DNA of 64,000 nucleotides from Blautia sp. Marseille-P3201T (GCF_900120295.1 NZ_LT635469.1:310001-374000); one strand, 5' to 3'; shown: positions 36,485 to 46,036, numbered from the stretch's first letter. Notes: generated from the sequence alone by a model not told the origin. Made by a program: numbers and translations.

Positions 36485-37321
36485 ATGTTTAATTTAGGAG
36501 AGGCGATCCTTGCACTTTTGGAAATCGTGTTTGGATTTTGGAATAACCAGGTCAGCCTCGTATTTGAACTTTTAGGACAGTCCCCTACCGGATTCAAAGG
36601 AGGCGGGCCCTGGGGGATCATTGAAGGGATTGAACCCCTTTTTGTTGGGATAGGCTCTGCCCTGGTAGTCCTTTTTTTCGTCATAGGGTTTTGTGCAGAG
36701 TCGGTAGATATCCGGGAAGAAATCCGGTTTGAAGCAATTCTCCGTATGTTTATCCGGGTTGCCATTGCACAGTGGCTGGTATCTTATAACATTACCATTA
36801 TGAAAGCCCTGTTTACTTCCTGTGGAAACCTGGTGGGGCATTTGGGGCAAAACCAGAGTGTGGAGTTATCCATTGACCCGGCGCAGGCAGAAGTGATTAA
36901 AGATTTGGGATTTGGAACCAGTATCGTATTTTTGATACTTGCTGTTTTCCTGTCTTTAATCGTTATTATCTGTGGTTTCTTCCTGCTGTACAATGTTTAT
37001 TTCCGCTTTTTGAAAATCATGGTAATTGTACCTTTTGGGGCGATTGCCAGCAGTACCCTGGCTGGAAACCGGGGGCTTAGCAATACCTTTGTAGCCTATA
37101 TGAAATATTTTATCAGTGTTGTTTTTGAGGCAGTCACGATGGCACTGGCAATCCTTTTGTGTAACCAGTTTATTTCTTCCGGTCTTCCGACCTTTACCGG
37201 AGATTATGAGGACTGGGCCAAAACCCTGATTTATTTGGGGGAAATGACCTTTACGGTTGCGCTGACGGTAGGCACTGTAAAAGGGGCGCAGAACCTGACT
37301 TCCAGGGCACTGGGATTGTAG
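36485..37321 (+). CDS. VirB6/TrbL-like channel protein
   Basis: A 278-residue polytopic membrane protein with about six helices, a conserved central stretch (LVVLFFVIGFCAESVDIREE) and a C-terminal GAQNLTSRALGL. Size, topology and position between the pilin-like and VirB3/VirB4-like genes match the VirB6/TrbL inner-membrane channel component. The start at ATG 36485 follows GAGAGGTGA; a GTG one codon earlier is possible. Confidence 0.82.
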   Translation: MFNLGEAILALLEIVFGFWNNQVSLVFELLGQSPTGFKGGGPWGIIEGIEPLFVGIGSALVVLFFVIGFCAESVDIREEIRFEAILRMFIRVAIAQWLVSYNITIMKALFTSCGNLVGHLGQNQSVELSIDPAQAEVIKDLGFGTSIVFLILAVFLSLIVIICGFFLLYNVYFRFLKIMVIVPFGAIASSTLAGNRGLSNTFVAYMKYFISVVFEAVTMALAILLCNQFISSGLPTFTGDYEDWAKTLIYLGEMTFTVALTVGTVKGAQNLTSRALGL

Positions 37322-37377
37322 TGTAAGGCAAAAAATAGCTTCTGTTTGGAAGATAGAAGCTCATAAAAAGGAGGATT

Positions 37378-37986
37378 ATGAAAAAATATCAGGTTATCTA
37401 TGCAGATCCCCCCTGGGCATACCGGGTGTGGAGTAAAAAGGGCAGTGGGCGTTCCGCAGAAAGCCATTATCCAACCATGAGCATGGAAGAAATAGAAAAG
37501 TTGCCGGTAGGGAAACTGGCAGATGAAAATTGTGCATTATTTCTTTGGATTACATTTCCACTTTTGAAAGAAATATGGAGAGTTGTAAAAGCGTGGGGAT
37601 TTACCTATAAAACGGTAGCATTTGTTTGGATTAAGCAGAATAAGAAAGCGGATTCTTTATTTTGGGGCATGGGATACTGGACAAGAGCAAATGCTGAAAT
37701 CTGTATTCTTGCAACAAAAGGAAGCCCAAAGCGTTATTCCAGGCGTGTGCATCAAGTCCTTATCACACATATCGAAGAACATAGTAAAAAGCCAGAGGAG
37801 GCAAGAAACAGAATTGAACAGTTAATGGGAGATGTCCCACGAGTTGAGCTATTTGCGCGTAGAGAAGCACCTGGCTGGGACGTATGGGGGAATGAAGTCG
37901 TGTGTTCGCCGGGAACAGAAGTTTTGCAGCATGAAACGGCTTCTATCTGCAAAGGACAGGAGCCGGTAAGAAGGGAGGACATGTAA
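37378..37986 (+). CDS. MT-A70 family adenine methyltransferase
   Basis: A 202-residue enzyme with catalytic DPPW at residues 10-13 and a later WGMGYWTRANAEICILATKG strand typical of MT-A70 DNA N6-adenine methylases. It is a short, compact family member without an added recognition domain, inserted between the VirB6-like and PrgI genes. It probably marks ICE DNA against restriction or affects transcription on arrival. Starts at ATG 37378 behind AAAGGAGGATT and runs one base short of the next gene. Its moderate AT richness suggests it was added to the conjugation operon. Confidence 0.88.
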   Translation: MKKYQVIYADPPWAYRVWSKKGSGRSAESHYPTMSMEEIEKLPVGKLADENCALFLWITFPLLKEIWRVVKAWGFTYKTVAFVWIKQNKKADSLFWGMGYWTRANAEICILATKGSPKRYSRRVHQVLITHIEEHSKKPEEARNRIEQLMGDVPRVELFARREAPGWDVWGNEVVCSPGTEVLQHETASICKGQEPVRREDM

Positions 37987-38487
37987 ATGGAGATTGAATT
38001 AAGTGAGGACCTACAGCATTATAAAGAATCCCTGGTTCTAGGACTTACAGCAAAACAGTTTTTGTTTTCGGCATTGGCATTGGGCGTAGGAACTGGGATT
38101 GTCCTGCTTTTGTATGAAAAAATCGGGATTACTTTGAGCTGTTATGTGGCAACCCCTTTTGTTGTACCTCTGGCACTGACTGGGTTTTATAACTATCATG
38201 GGCTGACATTCTGGCAGTTTGCAGGGAAGATGATTTATTTTTCCTTTTTTAACCGCCCTTTGGTGTATGGCTCTACGGAATCGGTGCAGGAACTGAAACA
38301 GATTTATATGGAAACCCGTCAGGAAGAAGAACGGGAAGTACAGCAAAGGAAAAAGGAACAGAAAAAAGAGAAGAAAGGTGGTGATGTCAACGTGGTGAAA
38401 AAGAAGGCAATCCGTATGGGGATCGTAACGGTAGTGATGATTGTACTTGGTACGGCAGCAGCGGTGTGGTATAAGATGTACCGTTGA
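37987..38487 (+). CDS. PrgI family protein (VirB3-like)
   Basis: A 166-residue protein with two adjacent membrane helices in the first 80 residues (LGLTAKQFLFSALALGVG and VATPFVVPLALTGFY), a short conserved segment (GLTFWQFAGKMIYF), a Lys/Glu-rich stretch and a third helix near the C-terminus. PrgI/VirB3-like proteins sit beside VirB4 and anchor it to the membrane. It begins directly after the methylase stop. Confidence 0.85.
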   Translation: MEIELSEDLQHYKESLVLGLTAKQFLFSALALGVGTGIVLLLYEKIGITLSCYVATPFVVPLALTGFYNYHGLTFWQFAGKMIYFSFFNRPLVYGSTESVQELKQIYMETRQEEEREVQQRKKEQKKEKKGGDVNVVKKKAIRMGIVTVVMIVLGTAAAVWYKMYR

Positions 38488-38522
38488 CCAGAATATGCAA
38501 TCAAGGCGTGAAATAGCGCCTG

Positions 38523-38597
38523 CTCTCCATTTCAGGAGAGGGATACACAGACATGTAGCGGCAGATGGAAGCTGCTGTGTTTGTGGTCCCATCTGCC
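38523..38597 (+). promoter_or_regulatory. Structured spacer between PrgI and VirB4 genes
   Basis: CTCTCC (38523-38528) pairs with GGAGAG (38535-38540), and GGCAGATGG (38560-38568) pairs with CCATCTGCC (38589-38597). There is no T run, so these are more likely mRNA stability or translation-control structures ahead of the VirB4 ribosome site AAGGAGG than a terminator. Confidence 0.4.
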
Positions 38598-38617
38598 TGA
38601 AAGGAGGAAATTAGAGA

Positions 38618-40984
38618 TTGTCAATTTTTTCAGATAAGTTTGACCAGTTAAAAAAAGCAGATAAAGCAGTAAAATCCCCGAAATATCTTCAGGAAGTCAT
38701 GGGGATTGGGAGAATTGCAGAAAATGGCATTTTTGAAGTAGGGAAGGGGATATATTCCAGGACATACCGTTTTTTGGATATTAACTATGTAACCGCAGGT
38801 GCAGAAGAACAGATGCGGATTTTAAAGCAGTATTGTAAGACGGTAAATGCCATTGATGTATATTTTCTTATTACCATTTTTAATCGGAATAAAAATATGC
38901 AGGATTTCCGGGAGCATGTACTTTTCCAGGAAAAAGGAGATGGTTTTAACTGGCTGCGTGGAAGTTATAACCAGATTATTGAAAAGCGCATTGTAGATGG
39001 AAGGCAGGGGATTGAGCAGGAAAAACTGCTGACTGTATGTGTAGAACGGAAATCCTACGAACAGGCAAAAGCATTTTTTGCCACTTTTGAAGCTACCTTA
39101 AAACAGAACTTTGGAGAACTTGGTTCCTGCATTGAAGAATTAAATGCAGAAGAGCGGCTGCGGGTACTTTTCAATTTTTACCGTATAGGGGAAGAAGAAC
39201 AATTCTCCTTTGATTTCAGACAGGCGTTAAAAAAGGGCGGTGATCCTAAAAATGATATTTCACCAGGGTATATGCAGTTTTACCCAGGTTATTTTGAAAC
39301 GGAACGGAAAAAATGCAGGGCATTATTCATTAAAAAATATCCGTCTTCTTTATCGGATACCTTTTTAAATGAGATTACCAGTCTTCCGGTTCATAGCATC
39401 ACTACAATCTGCATTGTACCAGTACCAAAAGAACTGGCAAATAAGGTTCTTCAGAAGAAATATCTGGGCATTGAAAATGATATTTTAAAGCAGCAGAGAG
39501 TCCGTAATAAAAATAACGACTTTTCCAGTGACATTTCTCATATCAAGAAAGTCCAGAAGGAGAAGATTGTAAATCTTATGGACGACGTGCGGGAAAATGA
39601 CCAGAACCTGTTTTATACAGGGGTTAATTTCCTGATCATGGCAGAGGACAAGAAGGAGTTAGACAGTGTAACCGAAACCATTAAAAATATCGGCAATGGA
39701 CGCATGTGCCAGATTGAAACCCACTATTATCAGCAGAGGGAAGCTATGAATACCATACTTCCAGTGGGAAACCGGCAGATCAGCACAATGCGGACCATGC
39801 TCACCAGGGATATTGCAGCCCTTCTTCCCTTTAATGTACAGGAATTAAACGAAAAGTCCGGCGTCTGCTATGGCATTAACCAGGTTTCTCATAACCTTTG
39901 CATTGGAAACCGGAAAAAACTGGCAAATGGAAATGGAATGGTATTCGGTGTCCCCGGCTCCGGAAAATCCTATTTCAGTAAGTCGGAAATGCTGCAGGTG
40001 TTCTTAGGAACAGATGATGATATTATCTGTATCGATCCGACACTGGAATATTTTGATATTGCAGAAGCCCTGGGAAACCAGGCGGCAATCATTAACCTGT
40101 CTACCTATACAAAGAATTACATCAATCCTTTGGAGATGGATGTCTGGGCGCTGGATTTAAACGATTCCCAGGGATATATCCGAGATAAAGGGGAATTTAT
40201 GCTGGGGCTGTGTGAACAATGTTACGGGGATAATCTAAACAGCCGCCATAAATCCATTATAGACCGTTGTGTACGAAAGCTGTATATCGACATTGCAAAG
40301 GCAAGGGAAAAGCATATCCCTACCATGTCAGAATTTTATGAGTTATTGTTGGAGCAGCCAGAAGAAGAGGCAAAGGACATTGCTTTATCGTTGGAGCTGT
40401 TTGTAAATGGCTCTTTAAATATTTTCAATAACCATACCAATGTGAATGTACAGGCAAGGTTCATTGTCTATGGTACCAGGGACCTGGGGAAAGAGCTGGG
40501 AGCCATTTCCACTCTGGTCATGCTGGAAAATATCAGTGCCAGGATTGCAGAAAACGCAAAGAAAGGAAGGGCAACCTGGCTTTATATAGATGAGTTCCAT
40601 ACGGTTCTTGACCGGGAGTATAGTGCGAAATTTTTGTTCAGCCTCTGGAAAAAAGTGAGGAAGCAAGGGGGACTATGCACAGGAATCACCCAAAATTTGG
40701 TTGATATGCTGCAGAACTATACAGCCATGACCATGCTGGGGAACAGTGAGTTTATTGCCCTGTTAAAGCAGTCCAATGTAGACAGTCAGGAATTATCCAC
40801 TGCAGCAGGAATTCCAGAAGCACAATTAAAATATGTAGATAATTCTCCTTCCGGTACGGGGATCATTAAGTATGGAAATACCTGTATTCCATTTGATAAC
40901 CGTATGGAAAAAGAAGCCAATCCGCTGTATGCGCTTTTCAATACCAACCTTCACGAAAAGGCGTTGCAGACAAAGCAGGAGTAA
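38618..40984 (+). CDS. VirB4-family conjugation ATPase
   Basis: A 788-residue ATPase with an N-terminal TraE/VirB4 domain, Walker A GVPGSGKS near residue 446 and Walker B WLYIDEF near 655, followed by GLCTGITQNLVDML. It powers assembly of and substrate movement through the transfer channel. The start is TTG 38618 (giving MSIFSDKFDQLKKADK) behind AAGGAGG at ten bases, since no ATG is available upstream. It ends the core T4SS block. Confidence 0.93.
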   Translation: MSIFSDKFDQLKKADKAVKSPKYLQEVMGIGRIAENGIFEVGKGIYSRTYRFLDINYVTAGAEEQMRILKQYCKTVNAIDVYFLITIFNRNKNMQDFREHVLFQEKGDGFNWLRGSYNQIIEKRIVDGRQGIEQEKLLTVCVERKSYEQAKAFFATFEATLKQNFGELGSCIEELNAEERLRVLFNFYRIGEEEQFSFDFRQALKKGGDPKNDISPGYMQFYPGYFETERKKCRALFIKKYPSSLSDTFLNEITSLPVHSITTICIVPVPKELANKVLQKKYLGIENDILKQQRVRNKNNDFSSDISHIKKVQKEKIVNLMDDVRENDQNLFYTGVNFLIMAEDKKELDSVTETIKNIGNGRMCQIETHYYQQREAMNTILPVGNRQISTMRTMLTRDIAALLPFNVQELNEKSGVCYGINQVSHNLCIGNRKKLANGNGMVFGVPGSGKSYFSKSEMLQVFLGTDDDIICIDPTLEYFDIAEALGNQAAIINLSTYTKNYINPLEMDVWALDLNDSQGYIRDKGEFMLGLCEQCYGDNLNSRHKSIIDRCVRKLYIDIAKAREKHIPTMSEFYELLLEQPEEEAKDIALSLELFVNGSLNIFNNHTNVNVQARFIVYGTRDLGKELGAISTLVMLENISARIAENAKKGRATWLYIDEFHTVLDREYSAKFLFSLWKKVRKQGGLCTGITQNLVDMLQNYTAMTMLGNSEFIALLKQSNVDSQELSTAAGIPEAQLKYVDNSPSGTGIIKYGNTCIPFDNRMEKEANPLYALFNTNLHEKALQTKQE

Positions 40985-41097
40985 TGTAATCTGAAAGGAA
41001 CTTTTTCTTTTATCTGTAAAGGAAAAGGTATGACAGACGAGAAAAAATTAGGCAACAGCAAAAATTATAAGTCGGTAAAGTAGAAAAAGGATAGGAC

Positions 41098-41133
41098 AAA
41101 AAGAGTGCAGTGCTTTTATCAGGCACTCTTTTT
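41098..41133. terminator. Rho-independent terminator after VirB4
   Basis: AAAAAGAGTGC (41098-41108) pairs with GCACTCTTTTT (41123-41133). The T run on the plus strand ends the T4SS transcript. Confidence 0.85.
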
Positions 41134-41157
41134 GTATATCATGGGAAAGGTGGCAGA

Positions 41158-41280
41158 ATGGCTGAAACATATCAAATAGAAATGAATTTAGAACAGTTGG
41201 AAAGACTTTTAAAAAATCTGCCGGAGGGAATTATGCTGGAGATTTGTTTTGGAAAGGAAGAACATGGAGAAGACACATAA
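41158..41280 (+). CDS. Small acidic protein, 40 residues
   Basis: ATG 41158 behind GAAAGGTGGC encodes MAETYQIEMNLEQLERLLKNLPEG..., a short amphipathic acidic helix. It overlaps the RadC gene by 17 bases, so it probably couples to it. No family recognised. Confidence 0.55.
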   Translation: MAETYQIEMNLEQLERLLKNLPEGIMLEICFGKEEHGEDT

Positions 41281-41785
41281 AATAGATGTGGTAAGTATAC
41301 GCCTGGTGGAAGAACCTCCTCTATACAGTAGTAAAGAATTAAAAAATCCCTGTGATGTGGCAGAACTCTTTCAGGATTTTTTAAAAGATTGTGACCGGGA
41401 AATGTTCTGTATTTTAAACCTTCGGACAAAAAACCAGGTTATTAATGTCAACGTAGTAGGTATGGGAACGTTAAATAGTGTACTGGTTCACCCAAGAGAA
41501 GTATTCAAATCTGCGATTTTATCCAATGCCAGCAGTATCATTTTGGCACATAACCACCCTTCTGGTGATCCAGAACCAAGCAGGCATGATATAGAAGTGA
41601 CAAAGCGATTGGCAGAAGCCGGCAATCTTATGGGGATTGAGGTGTTGGATCATATCGTGGTGGCTGAGAACCGGTATTTTAGTTTCAGGGAAGAAAACAT
41701 ACTGCCAGAATACTTTCAAATGGAAGAAGTAGCAGCAGAGCAATCTCTTCCTTATGTAAAGAGTGAGAAAGAGAAGGTACGTTAA
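41264..41785 (+). CDS. radC: RadC/JAMM-family protein
   Basis: A 173-residue protein with the JAB/MPN metal-binding motif HNHPSGD at residues ~96-102 and a conserved NVVGMGTLNSVLVHPREVFK. It lacks the N-terminal helix-hairpin-helix domain of full-length RadC, as is usual for plasmid and ICE copies. The role is unsettled; a metal-dependent protease or DNA-associated function is proposed for the family. The start at 41264 is chosen over 41249 for its ribosome site. Confidence 0.88.
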   Translation: MEKTHKIDVVSIRLVEEPPLYSSKELKNPCDVAELFQDFLKDCDREMFCILNLRTKNQVINVNVVGMGTLNSVLVHPREVFKSAILSNASSIILAHNHPSGDPEPSRHDIEVTKRLAEAGNLMGIEVLDHIVVAENRYFSFREENILPEYFQMEEVAAEQSLPYVKSEKEKVR

Positions 41786-41919
41786 TAGGATTGACGTATC
41801 AATACTGGAACCATATAATGGGTACAAAGGAAAATTTGTTTATGGAAACAAACACATTGACGGAACATACAAAAGCTCTGTGATTAAAGTTTAAAGTGTG
41901 TTATACTAGGAGGAGAACA

Positions 41920-42516
41920 ATGGGATTAAAAGATGCGAAAGAAGGGAAACTTCTATATCATTTAACAGAGTTAAAAAACCTGGAATCGATCATTGACTTT
42001 GGACTTGTGCCAAGAAAGATTTTAAGGGAGAATACAGTAACGTTTGGAGATGTTGCAGATCCGGAAATTATACGTAAGAGAGAAGTTTTAGGATTGGACG
42101 GATATATTCCATTTCATTTTCACCCATATTCAGCTTTTGATGTGGCTGTGAAAAAAACGCATGTGGGCGAAGAAATGATTTATATTTGTATTACCAGAAG
42201 TTTGGCAAGACGCAATAATTTCCGTATTTTGCCTAAGCACCCATTGGCATTGGAAGAGTGCCAGCTATACGATTATGACGAAGGCTTTGAAATGATTGAC
42301 TGGGATATCCTTACCAGAGTAGGGCAGAATGACGAGGACGCCAGACAGATAAAGATGGCGGAATGCCTGAGTCCATTGGTTATTCCAGTTGATGCTTTCC
42401 AGTGTATCTATGTTTCATCGAAAGAAACTGAAAACAAAGTAGCAGATATGCTCAAACAGAAAGGTGTTATCTTTCCACCGCCATTTATTACGGTGATGCC
42501 CCAGTGGTTTGAGTAA
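41920..42516 (+). CDS. darT: DarT-like DNA ADP-ribosyltransferase toxin
   Basis: A 198-residue DUF4433 protein. NAD-binding H14 lies in LLYHLTELKNLESI, and catalytic glutamate in KMAECLSPLVIP near residue 147 matches the DarT AEF-type motif. DarT ADP-ribosylates thymidine in single-stranded DNA, blocking replication (established for the family). The start at ATG 41920 is behind AGGAGGAG. It is followed ten or so bases later by its macrodomain antitoxin. On an ICE the pair can enforce maintenance and defend against phage; note that transfer itself passes through single-stranded DNA. Confidence 0.9.
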   Translation: MGLKDAKEGKLLYHLTELKNLESIIDFGLVPRKILRENTVTFGDVADPEIIRKREVLGLDGYIPFHFHPYSAFDVAVKKTHVGEEMIYICITRSLARRNNFRILPKHPLALEECQLYDYDEGFEMIDWDILTRVGQNDEDARQIKMAECLSPLVIPVDAFQCIYVSSKETENKVADMLKQKGVIFPPPFITVMPQWFE

Positions 42517-42534
42517 CGAGAGGAGGTGGTTGTG

Positions 42535-43572
42535 TTGATTAAATACACAACTGGAGATATGTTTCAGTCTGGTGCAGAGTGTTTAGTTAATACAGTCAAC
42601 TGTGAGGGCTACATGGGAAAGGGAGTTGCGTATCAGTTCAAGCTGAAATTTCCAGAAAATAATAAAGCCTATATAAAAGCCTGCAAAGATAAAACACTGC
42701 ATGTTGGGACAATCCATACATTTGTAGAGAATGGTATTACGATTGTAAACTTTCCAACGAAAGATAAATGGCGTGAAAATTCTAAAATAAGCTATATAGA
42801 AACAGCGTTAGACGTTTTGGTAGAACGACTTCCGGGATTGCATGTGAAATCAGTAGCCATTCCACCGCTGGGGTGTGGAAATGGTGGTTTGGATTGGCAG
42901 ACAGTAAAAGAACTGATACAAAAGAAATTAGAACCAATCGCTGATAATTTTACATTTTTGATTTATGAGCCCCAGAGAAATTATGTACAGAGGGCAGCGG
43001 TTGCGCCTAAACTTACAGCGGCCAGTTTAGTTCTGATGAAAATAAAAATGGGGCTGAACCGTTGTACAAAACTTCGTCTGCAAAAAGCCGCATATTTTAT
43101 GAATTTGTATCTGGGAGAACCATATTTTTCGTTTCAGAAGTATAAATACGGTCCCTATGCTCATTCCATTGATATAGTTAGTAGAAATATCGGAGAGTAT
43201 CAGAGTTTTTATGGCTTAAAAGATACGGAATCAACGTATCAGTTAGCTTATCAGGTAATCTGTAGTGAAAAAACAACAAAGTTATTAAATCGTCTTATGC
43301 CTGCAATCGAAAGAGCGGTTGCTTATGTGAATGAGATAGAAAGTGATCATGAATTGGAAGGACTTGCAACGGTAACTTATTTAGTCCAGACTTTTTCAAG
43401 GATTGATGCCAGCCAGATTGTATCTGAATTTAAACAGTGGTCAGAGGATAAGGCAGCCCGTTTTTCAGAAGATGAAATAAAGAAATATATGGAATGCTTA
43501 GAGCAGACCGGTGTGATAGAACGGGATATTACAGGAAGCTATTGCATTTCAGAGTATCTTTCTTACAGATAA
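42535..43572 (+). CDS. darG: DarG-like macrodomain antitoxin
   Basis: A 345-residue protein. Residues 1-150 are a macrodomain (KYTTGDMFQSGAECLVNTVN, GYMGKGVAYQFK, IPPLGCGNGGLDW) that removes ADP-ribose from DNA. Residues ~160-345 form a second domain with KLRLQKAAYFMN and KYKYGPYAHSID, resembling the SocA/Panacea-type fold, which is expected to bind and neutralise DarT. Start ambiguous: TTG 42535 is eight bases from AGGAGG; GTG 42532 and GTG 42526 are in frame. Confidence 0.9.
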   Translation: MIKYTTGDMFQSGAECLVNTVNCEGYMGKGVAYQFKLKFPENNKAYIKACKDKTLHVGTIHTFVENGITIVNFPTKDKWRENSKISYIETALDVLVERLPGLHVKSVAIPPLGCGNGGLDWQTVKELIQKKLEPIADNFTFLIYEPQRNYVQRAAVAPKLTAASLVLMKIKMGLNRCTKLRLQKAAYFMNLYLGEPYFSFQKYKYGPYAHSIDIVSRNIGEYQSFYGLKDTESTYQLAYQVICSEKTTKLLNRLMPAIERAVAYVNEIESDHELEGLATVTYLVQTFSRIDASQIVSEFKQWSEDKAARFSEDEIKKYMECLEQTGVIERDITGSYCISEYLSYR

Positions 43573-43604
43573 AGAACAGTAGAAAAGAAAATAAGAAGTA
43601 ACAC

Positions 43605-43641
43605 AAAGAGCATTATCGCTAAAAACGGTAGTGCTTTTTTT
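43605..43641 (+). terminator. Rho-independent terminator after darTG
   Basis: AAAGAGCATTATCG (43605-43618) pairs, with G-U pairs, with CGGTAGTGCTTTT (43626 on), followed by a T run. Confidence 0.7.
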
Positions 43642-43666
43642 GTGCGTGAAAAGGAGGTATTGCTAC

Positions 43667-45007
43667 GTGGAAAACGGTGAGATGGGCGAGAATGCCACCG
43701 GACGTTTGGCAACGTATTATGTGGCAGAATGTATGGAATTTAACCGTTATGGAGAATACAGGGAGGATATTCAAAGTGCAGAAGAAGCAGTAAAGTATTA
43801 TCAGAGTATTCCTTCTGAAAGGCTGAATGCAGGAAAAGGGATTGGGCTTCATGTGGAGGAGGAAGATGGTATTCCATTGGACTTTCCACTGGTTTCCGGC
43901 GGCAAGTTAGATGTGGATTTTTTAGGGGAAGTTTATGGTTTCAAGGAATACCCTGAGCTTTTAAGGGCTGCCAGGGAACTGAGCGCTTATCTTCCAGAAA
44001 CAAAAGTCGTGGATACCAAAGGGATTTTAACAGAAAAGAGCATGGACGCTGCTGATTTTGCAGATGAAATGATAAAACTGGAAAAAAATCTTGATCCTGA
44101 TTTTTACCATACCTTTTATCCGAAAGAAGCAGAACATAAGGAAGCTATTATATGGAAAGCCTTATGTCAAGACGGAAAAGAGGAATACAGCAGGTGGCTG
44201 GGAAGCAAGATATTTGAGCAGAAATCAGAACTGAAAGAACAGGCAGACAAGCTAAAAACAACACTGGAACAGGTAAAACTTATTCCGCCGGTGGACTTGA
44301 AACCTTTTGTGTATGTGCGGATCAGTGAACACCCGGATATTCCATTGGAAGAAGCCATGCCATTAAATCAAGCGGTAGAATTGTTCGGAAAGCTGGATCG
44401 GCAGGCAGTGGAAGAGAAAGATATGGCAGGTTATTACAAAACACATTTTGAAATCTGTTTTCTCTCAGAGAGGGAAGTCATGTCTTATACCGGGCGCCAG
44501 GATTTTGGTGACGGGGAAGGAAATCTGCTGGATCATGTAAAAGCATTTGCAGATTATTATCTCCATACAGAAGAAGGGCAGCAGCTTATGAAACAGACTG
44601 CCAGGACAACAGAAGAATGGAAACATGAACAACAGCAAATGAAATGGGTACTGGAGGAGATGCTTCCTGCCCTTCAGTATTTCTGCAACCTGGAAAAACT
44701 GGAAACAGCGGTTCTGGAAGAACAGGAAATAGAAAAGAAAGTCCCTTTGCTGACACAGGGGGACGCATCACGAAAGGCATATCAGGAAGCCATGCTTGCC
44801 TATGTCCGGGAAAGCAGGATTGCACTAAATACAGGGAAGGAGCTGCCTTGTATGCCGGATATCCGGGATTTTGCAACTGCCTGTCCGGACAAATCATACA
44901 GGGAACAGGTTATGGAGGAAATACGACAGGAAGCGGAGTCATACGGTATGACCGTAGAAGCGTATGCCGCAAATGGATATGAGCCGCCAAAAAGGGGCGG
45001 CAGATAA
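43667..45007 (+). CDS. YodL-domain ICE protein
   Basis: A 446-residue soluble protein. The N-terminal ~75 residues (LATYYVAECMEFNRYGEYRE through ERLNAGKGIGLHVE) fit the YodL domain of large ICE proteins; the rest is helical with antirestriction-like repeats. It starts at GTG 43667 behind AAGGAGG (nine bases), inside a slightly longer frame. Proteins with this domain sit among antirestriction and DNA-processing genes of Tn1549-like elements. The biochemical role is unknown. Confidence 0.75.
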   Translation: MENGEMGENATGRLATYYVAECMEFNRYGEYREDIQSAEEAVKYYQSIPSERLNAGKGIGLHVEEEDGIPLDFPLVSGGKLDVDFLGEVYGFKEYPELLRAARELSAYLPETKVVDTKGILTEKSMDAADFADEMIKLEKNLDPDFYHTFYPKEAEHKEAIIWKALCQDGKEEYSRWLGSKIFEQKSELKEQADKLKTTLEQVKLIPPVDLKPFVYVRISEHPDIPLEEAMPLNQAVELFGKLDRQAVEEKDMAGYYKTHFEICFLSEREVMSYTGRQDFGDGEGNLLDHVKAFADYYLHTEEGQQLMKQTARTTEEWKHEQQQMKWVLEEMLPALQYFCNLEKLETAVLEEQEIEKKVPLLTQGDASRKAYQEAMLAYVRESRIALNTGKELPCMPDIRDFATACPDKSYREQVMEEIRQEAESYGMTVEAYAANGYEPPKRGGR

Positions 45008-45067
45008 CATTAGGAAAGGAGGCGGAGTTTTGGCCATGTAAAAGATATCTTCCCTCCTGAAACAGAA

Positions 45068-45973
45068 TTGGATTTAGAAAAAACAGCGATAGAACGTATC
45101 CGCACTGCCAGCCAGATGTCCCTACAGCACTATGGGCTTCCTTTGGTCGTGACGGATAGTGGAGGAAAAGACAGCGCGGTATGCAGGGAACTGGTGCGGC
45201 GGTCCGGTGTGCCATTTGAACTGATGCACAACCTGACTACCGCAGATGCCCCACAAACGGTTTATTATGTAAGGGAGCAGTTTCAAAAAGCAGAACAGGC
45301 GGGGATTCCTTGTAGTATCAACAAACCTTATTATAAGGGGCAGCGGATAACCATGTGGAGCCTGATCCCCATGAAAATGATACCGCCAACCAGGACGGTA
45401 CGTTATTGTTGTGAGATTTTAAAAGAGAGTGGGGGGACGGGGCGTTTCATTCTCACAGGTGTCCGGTGGGCAGAAAGCCGGAAGCGGAGAAACAGCAGAG
45501 GGATTTATGAAAATTTTGTTCCAAACGGAAAAGAAAGGGCAGTCATTTTAAATAATGACAATGATGATACCAGGCGGCTTTTTGAAGTCTGCAGGTTAAG
45601 GAGCAAACATGTATGCAATCCCATTATTGACTGGAGTGATCAGGAAGTATGGGAATATATCCGGTCTGAAAAAATCTCTGTGAACCCTCTTTACGAAATG
45701 GGATTTCACCGGGTTGGCTGTGTAGGCTGTCCTATGGCAGGAAAACAAAGATACCGGGAGTTCCACATCTTCCCGACCTATGAGAGGGCTTACCGGCGGG
45801 CTTTTGCTAAAATGCTGGAGTTAAGGAAAGCTGCAGGAAGGCAGTGCAATTCCCACTTATGGTCAGATGTAGATGCTTTTTTCCGTTGGTGGATGGAAGA
45901 TCCTGGTATCCCCGGACAGTATGAATTGTCCTTTCATGAAGATACCAATGAGATTTATTATGACTATTTGTAG
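45068..45973 (+). CDS. PAPS-reductase-family protein
   Basis: A 301-residue protein with the PP-loop SGGKDSAVCRELV near residues 31-43 and conserved cysteines in RYCCEIL and CVGCPMAG. The fold is that of PAPS reductases and of DndC, the sulfur-handling enzyme of DNA phosphorothioation. No DndB, D or E genes are near, so DNA modification is only a possibility. Start uncertain: AAGGAGG at 45016 is followed by an open in-frame stretch (SFGHVKDIFPPETE) without ATG/GTG/TTG, so the first usable start is TTG 45068 or the true start has been altered. Confidence 0.8.
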   Translation: MDLEKTAIERIRTASQMSLQHYGLPLVVTDSGGKDSAVCRELVRRSGVPFELMHNLTTADAPQTVYYVREQFQKAEQAGIPCSINKPYYKGQRITMWSLIPMKMIPPTRTVRYCCEILKESGGTGRFILTGVRWAESRKRRNSRGIYENFVPNGKERAVILNNDNDDTRRLFEVCRLRSKHVCNPIIDWSDQEVWEYIRSEKISVNPLYEMGFHRVGCVGCPMAGKQRYREFHIFPTYERAYRRAFAKMLELRKAAGRQCNSHLWSDVDAFFRWWMEDPGIPGQYELSFHEDTNEIYYDYL

Positions 45974-46036
45974 TGGAAGGGAGGAGGAATTATCGCAAAA
46001 TATCAATTATCTTTTGGACTGCAGTATGAAGCCTGG

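Noticed and set aside
41791-41880. Short frame between RadC and DarT
   Set aside because: It would encode about 30 residues from a TTG without a clear ribosome site and resembles no family; it is probably leader sequence of the darTG unit.
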